A stretch of DNA of 64,000 nucleotides from the NCBI RefSeq assembly GCF_000619905.2, contig NZ_CP012371.1, positions 620,001-684,000 on the forward strand, in the 5' to 3' direction. The notes under the pieces are model-generated. The model searched no databases. It saw only the letters and a list, made by a program, of their open reading frames with translations, and was not told the DNA's origin. This stretch comes from Nitrosospira briensis C-128. GTDB lineage: Bacteria; Pseudomonadota; Gammaproteobacteria; Burkholderiales; Nitrosomonadaceae. Below, in pieces: positions 60,419-64,000 of the stretch; the stretch's first letter is position 1, and the number at the start of each line of letters is the position of its first letter. A program made the position numbers and the translations under genes.

Positions 60419-61015
60419 TTGAAAACACAACGAATTGCCCAGCGACTTGTGTTGGGATCCAGTTCCATATATCGCCACGAACTGCTTCGGCGCTTGCAAA
60501 TTCCATTTGAAGTTTATAATCCGGAAATAGACGAAACCCCCCTGGCCGAAGAGCGTCCTGACACGACTGCCTTGCGCTTGGCCGCCGCAAAGGCGCGCAT
60601 GGTTGCCGTGAGTCACCCTGATGCCTTGATCATAGGCGCTGACCAGGTAGCGGTATTGGAGGGGATTCAGCTCGGCAAACCGCTCAATCATGCAAATGCG
60701 ACCCAGCAGTTGCGCCTCATCCGCGGAAAAGAGGTTGTATTCCATACTGCCTTGAGCCTGCTGAATAGCGATAAAGACAATATGCAGATACGACTTGTCT
60801 CGTCCCGCGTCAAATTCCGTGAACTAAGCGACCGGCAAATTGACAATTATCTCGATAGAGAACAGCCGTATCACTGTGCCGGAAGCGCCAAGCTCGAGGG
60901 ATTGGGGATCGCATTGATCGAACATATCGTAAGCGAGGATCCCAGTGCACTGATCGGGTTACCGCTGATTGCACTGGTGGAAATGCTGACGCGCGAAGGT
61001 GTGGAAATAGTGTGA
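60419..61015 (+). CDS. maf: Maf-family nucleoside triphosphate pyrophosphatase
   Basis: A 198-residue Maf/YceF-type hydrolase removing modified or non-canonical nucleotides. [15 protein letters not shown] is the N-terminal Maf motif, [12 protein letters not shown] carries the metal-binding acid, and [25 protein letters not shown] the YceF-like signature. The start appears to be TTG at 60419; no in-frame ATG precedes the motif. It is divergent from yceD and overlaps the next gene. Confidence 0.92.
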   Translation: MKTQRIAQRLVLGSSSIYRHELLRRLQIPFEVYNPEIDETPLAEERPDTTALRLAAAKARMVAVSHPDALIIGADQVAVLEGIQLGKPLNHANATQQLRLIRGKEVVFHTALSLLNSDKDNMQIRLVSSRVKFRELSDRQIDNYLDREQPYHCAGSAKLEGLGIALIEHIVSEDPSALIGLPLIALVEMLTREGVEIV

Positions 61016-61719
61016 ATTCCGGTACTCTCTATCTCATTCCCGCTCCCTTGGGCCCAAGTGATATCACCTGGATAATCCCCCCCGCTGTCCGACAATGTGT
61101 AGCGGCACTTGATCATTATATTGTCGAGCACCCAAAGACCGCGAGGCGGTTTCTGAAACAGATCGGTTGCGTCCTGCCAATACAGAAAATCAGCATGCAG
61201 GTATTGGATGAACACACTCAAACCAGGGAATATGAAAAACTGCTTGCACCCCTCCTCGAAGGCAGCGATATCGGACTCTTATCTGAAGCGGGCTCTCCGG
61301 CGGTAGCGGACCCTGGGGCAGGGTTAGTGCGCCTTGCTCATCAAAAAAATATCAGGGTGGTGCCGCTGGTAGGGCCATCCTCCATACTGCTGGCGCTGAT
61401 GTCGTCGGGATTGAACGGTCAGCGCTTCACATTTCACGGTTACCTTCCCGTTGAAAATGACAGGCGTACCAAAAAAATAGTTGAGCTGGAAAAAAATTCG
61501 TTAACCGGCGATCAAACCCAGATATTTATCGAGACGCCATATCGTAACCAAAAGTTGCTGGAATCCATTCTTTCCACCTGCCGTGATGACACTGCTCTTT
61601 GCATCGCCTGCAACCTCACCCTGGCAGATGAATTCATTTCAACCAGAACAATCCGAGAATGGAAACAAGCTTTGCCCGATGTTCATGACAAACCCGCCAT
61701 CTTTTTGCTGCAGGGCTGA
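61012..61719 (+). CDS. SAM-dependent methyltransferase, RsmI/tetrapyrrole-methylase fold
   Basis: A 235-residue protein with the tetrapyrrole-methylase fold, related to RsmI (16S rRNA C1402 ribose methyltransferase). [50 protein letters not shown] and FHGYLP are family motifs. It is shorter than RsmI and is the variant commonly found beside maf and sppA, so its exact substrate is unclear. The GTG start overlaps the maf stop (GTGTGA), indicating coupling. Confidence 0.85.
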   Translation: MNSGTLYLIPAPLGPSDITWIIPPAVRQCVAALDHYIVEHPKTARRFLKQIGCVLPIQKISMQVLDEHTQTREYEKLLAPLLEGSDIGLLSEAGSPAVADPGAGLVRLAHQKNIRVVPLVGPSSILLALMSSGLNGQRFTFHGYLPVENDRRTKKIVELEKNSLTGDQTQIFIETPYRNQKLLESILSTCRDDTALCIACNLTLADEFISTRTIREWKQALPDVHDKPAIFLLQG

Positions 61720-61739
61720 CCGATCAGGCAAAATTGTAA

Positions 61740-62690
61740 TCACCGCAACCCTCCACTGATTCCCGTGGTAATCAGTGCCTCCGCCGCTACCGCGCCGAAG
61801 CGCCGGGCGAGACGCTCGCTGAATCCTTCCCGGGTCGTGTAATCCACGATGTGTTCAGCTTTGATAATTTCCCGCGCGACATAGTCTGCACTGCCTATCG
61901 CATCGACAAGCCCCAGTTCTATGCTTTTTTGACCTGTCCAGACGATGCCGCTGAATATCTCCGGTGTTTCCTTCAGGCGCCCCCCCCTTCCCTCCTTCAC
62001 TACCTGAATAAATTGTTCGTGGATATCGTTCAGCATTTTTTTGGCGTATTCCTCCTGACCCGGATTGGGAGGCGAGAAAGGATCAAGAAAGCCCTTGTTT
62101 TCCCCTGCGGTGAGCAGCCGCCGTTCGACACCAAGTTTTTCCATCGCGCCCGTAAAACCGAATCCGTTCATCAGCACGCCGATGGAACCGACCATGCTCG
62201 CTTTATCCACGTAAATTTTATCGGCAGCGACGGCAACATAGTAACCACCGGATGCACAGATGTCTTCTACTACGGCATAAAGAGGAATTTCCGGGTACTC
62301 GGCACGCAGACGGCGGATCTCATCATTGATGTACCCCGCCTGTACCGGACTGCCGCCCGGGCTGTTGATGCGCAGGATCACGCCCTGCGTTTTTGCATCC
62401 TTGAACGCATGCTGCAAGCCGGCGTTGATATTATCAGCGCTGCTAACGCTATCGGGAGAGATTACGCCCCGCAGCTCTACCAGGGCAGTATGTTTACGCG
62501 ACATGGACATATCGTCCCCACTAAACCAGCCAGAGAAGATGAATAACAAAATAAACAAATAGATAAATGTAAGCGACTTGAAAAATATGCTCCATTGACG
62601 CGCCCTGCGCTGTTCCTGCAAAGAAGAGAGCGCCAGTTTTTCAAGCACCTGCTTTTCCCACCCTTCGTTGCGATTTTCTGAATCTGCCAT
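61740..62690 (-). CDS. sppA: Signal peptide peptidase SppA, S49 family (short form)
   Basis: A 316-residue inner-membrane protease degrading cleaved signal peptides. A membrane helix (about residues 40-58) precedes one S49 domain. RINSPGGSPVQAGYI forms the oxyanion region, and the likely Ser is in DKASMVGSIGVLMNGFGF with Lys in AGENKGFLDPFSPPN. It is the single-domain form, half the length of E. coli SppA. Convergent with the rsmI-like gene. Confidence 0.92.
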   Translation of the reverse strand: MADSENRNEGWEKQVLEKLALSSLQEQRRARQWSIFFKSLTFIYLFILLFIFSGWFSGDDMSMSRKHTALVELRGVISPDSVSSADNINAGLQHAFKDAKTQGVILRINSPGGSPVQAGYINDEIRRLRAEYPEIPLYAVVEDICASGGYYVAVAADKIYVDKASMVGSIGVLMNGFGFTGAMEKLGVERRLLTAGENKGFLDPFSPPNPGQEEYAKKMLNDIHEQFIQVVKEGRGGRLKETPEIFSGIVWTGQKSIELGLVDAIGSADYVAREIIKAEHIVDYTTREGFSERLARRFGAVAAEALITTGISGGLR

Positions 62691-62870
62691 GTTATTTCAA
62701 TCCTTCCAATGAAGTGATATAGCGAACTGCGCGGAACCGAGTTCAACCAAAACGTTACGCTTTCTACCCTATTTCCGCAAACCCCTTCCCCTTGCCTGAG
62801 TCAGGGACAGAATCCTGGCAGGCCTCTCACCGCCGCAAAAATCAGGTATATCGCTCGCCGAGCCCATTAT

Positions 62871-63255
62871 CCTAAATCCGGTAGTTGACCGCTCATTTAA
62901 TAGATCAGTATTATGATTAATAACAATATTTCATATTATTTGACGCTCACCTTCCGGGTAAGGGCGCTACGGGGCGAATTGCACGGTTTTTGCGGCACAT
63001 GGCTGCGATGCAACTTCTTGGAATGGAACGGCGCCCCGAAGCGTCGCCCGAGGACCCCGCGAAGCGGGGATCGGACAGCGCAGGGGATGCCGCGATCGCG
63101 TTCCGCACGCAAGGGGGCGCCCGCATCCCGCTTCGGGGTCGCACCTTCCTGCGGAAGGCACTGCTCCGCCCTGCGCGGTCGCATTCCGCGTCGTTGCGCC
63201 TTGCCCTGCACCACAAAAACCGTACACTTCACCCCGTCCATCTACCGGATTCAGG
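62871..63255 (-). repeat. 385-bp palindromic repeat element, copy 2 (inverted relative to copy 1)
   Basis: The left end CCTAAATCCGGTAGTTGACC (62871) is followed by the AT-rich tail and the GC-rich palindrome. Arm 62971-63003 pairs with 63203-63235. The right end CTACCGGATTCAGG stops at 63255, one base before the rluC stop codon. Compared with copy 1, the hairpin at 63055-63069 (CCCCGC/GCGGGG) replaces CCCCAC/GTGGGG, a two-sided change keeping the pair. Copies differ by point changes and a few single-base indels. Confidence 0.85.
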
Positions 63256-63256
63256 A

Positions 63257-64000
63257 TTATGGGCACAAAGGCGTACTATCGGCATCCAGCTCAAGCAAAA
63301 ATTTGCGTAGGTCTTCCGCCAGCGGCGCCTCAATACGAAGCTTTCTCCCGGTTACCGGATGCGTAACTTCGATGATAAAGGCATGCAGGAACATGCGCTT
63401 GAGACCTCGTTCGGGGCCAAGCCTCATCAGTTCCCTGTTCAATGCGAAGTCTCCATACTTATCGTCGCCTGCTATGGGGAAATCCAGATGAGCGAGATGC
63501 ACGCGAATTTGATGAGTACGGCCCGTTTTTAACTCCGCTTCCAGCAGACTGAAATTCTGCCAGGATTTTTTCAGATTAAAAACGGTGTGAGAGCTCTTTC
63601 CCTCTTCGCTTCCTTTCCCATCGGCAATCACCGCCACGCGCCGTTCGCCCGCGGGCGTCACGTATTTCCTGAGAAACAGCTTGACGCTTTGTCTCGTATT
63701 GCGCCAATTGCCTTTTACCAGCGTAAGGTACCGCTTTTCCATCATCCCTGCACGGATCACCCGGTGCAATTCAACGAGCGCAGCCCGGTTCTTGGCCAGG
63801 AGCAAAATCCCGGAAGTCTCCCTGTCGAGGCGATGGACCAGTTCCAGAAATTTCCAGTCGGGGTGCTGGGCGCGTAATTGCTCGATGACACCGAAACTCA
63901 CGCCGCTGCCACCATGCACTGCGACTCCCGCAGGCTTATTGATGACGATAAGGGCTTCGTCCTCAAATAAGATTTCGAATGGAATAAATTGGCTTTTAGT
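63257..64000 (-). CDS. rluC: 23S rRNA pseudouridine synthase RluC (5' end beyond the window)
   Basis: The frame is open from the window edge at 64000, so the gene begins outside. Visible are 247 residues, starting TKSQFIPFEILFEDEALIVI and continuing NKPAGVAVHGGSGVS. The catalytic Asp is in HRLDRETSGILLLAKN, and LKTGRTHQIRVHLAH and PIAGDDKYGD follow. The N-terminal S4 RNA-binding domain (about 70 residues) must lie outside. RluC modifies U955, U2504 and U2580. The C-terminus runs to within two bases of a repeat element, and the last nine residues look like an unrelated tail. Confidence 0.93.
   Translation of the reverse strand, partial: TKSQFIPFEILFEDEALIVINKPAGVAVHGGSGVSFGVIEQLRAQHPDWKFLELVHRLDRETSGILLLAKNRAALVELHRVIRAGMMEKRYLTLVKGNWRNTRQSVKLFLRKYVTPAGERRVAVIADGKGSEEGKSSHTVFNLKKSWQNFSLLEAELKTGRTHQIRVHLAHLDFPIAGDDKYGDFALNRELMRLGPERGLKRMFLHAFIIEVTHPVTGRKLRIEAPLAEDLRKFLLELDADSTPLCP

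Overview
The window is chromosomal DNA from a betaproteobacterial ammonia oxidiser of the Nitrosomonadaceae, most likely Nitrosospira or a close relative. The decisive evidence is a complete hydroxylamine-oxidation cluster (haoA, haoB, cycA for cytochrome c554, cycB for cytochrome cM552; 43.5-48.0 kb). The rest is typical betaproteobacterial housekeeping order: tpiA-secG-tRNA-Leu-nuoA-N, and rluC/sppA/rsmI-like/maf/yceD/rpmF/plsX/fabHDG/acpP/fabF/mltG. Species-level identity cannot be settled from this sequence alone.

Layout. 0-6.6 kb: secB, grxC and a rhodanese-like protein (minus strand), then gpmA, an envC-type murein hydrolase activator, ctpA and moeB (plus strand). 6.6-9.3 kb: a small accessory patch with a decayed tyrosine recombinase, an exported TPR-like protein and a short beta-propeller-like fragment. 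9.4-11.1 kb: slmA and argB. 11.8-18.8 kb: a heavy-metal RND efflux operon (czcCBA type) divergent from a LysR/NhaR-type regulator. 18.8-23.5 kb: htpG, a PQQ-type sugar dehydrogenase and an OmpA-family protein. 23.9-38.8 kb: all 14 complex I genes, nuoA to nuoN, preceded by tRNA-Leu(GAG), secG and tpiA. 40.4-43.2 kb: pstCAB phosphate transporter. 43.5-48.0 kb: hydroxylamine-oxidation cluster. 48.3-52.2 kb: a coiled-coil membrane protein, then a malate thiokinase (mtkAB)/malyl-CoA lyase (mcl) group that a generic pipeline would label sucCD plus citE. 52.4-60.2 kb: fatty acid synthesis and mltG. 60.4-64 kb: maf, an rsmI-like methyltransferase, sppA and a 5'-truncated rluC.

How the genes fit together. 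Hydroxylamine oxidoreductase passes electrons to c554 and cM552 and so to the quinone pool. Complex I in such organisms can work in reverse to make NADH. The pst system supplies phosphate. The mtk/mcl genes point to interconversion of malate with glyoxylate plus acetyl-CoA, next to an acetyl-CoA-consuming fatty acid locus.

The most unusual material is non-coding. A family of elements shares a terminal inverted repeat close to CCTAAATCCGGTAGTTG. Two ~385 bp copies (20861-21246 and 62871-63255) lie in opposite orientation. Each contains a long imperfect palindrome, and differences between the copies preserve base pairing. At least three shorter relatives sit at 11.5, 43.3 and 44.9 kb. Three unrelated hairpin-type repeats occur at 5.5, 11.2 and 23.6 kb. 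I saw no CRISPR array, intact transposase, rRNA or prophage.
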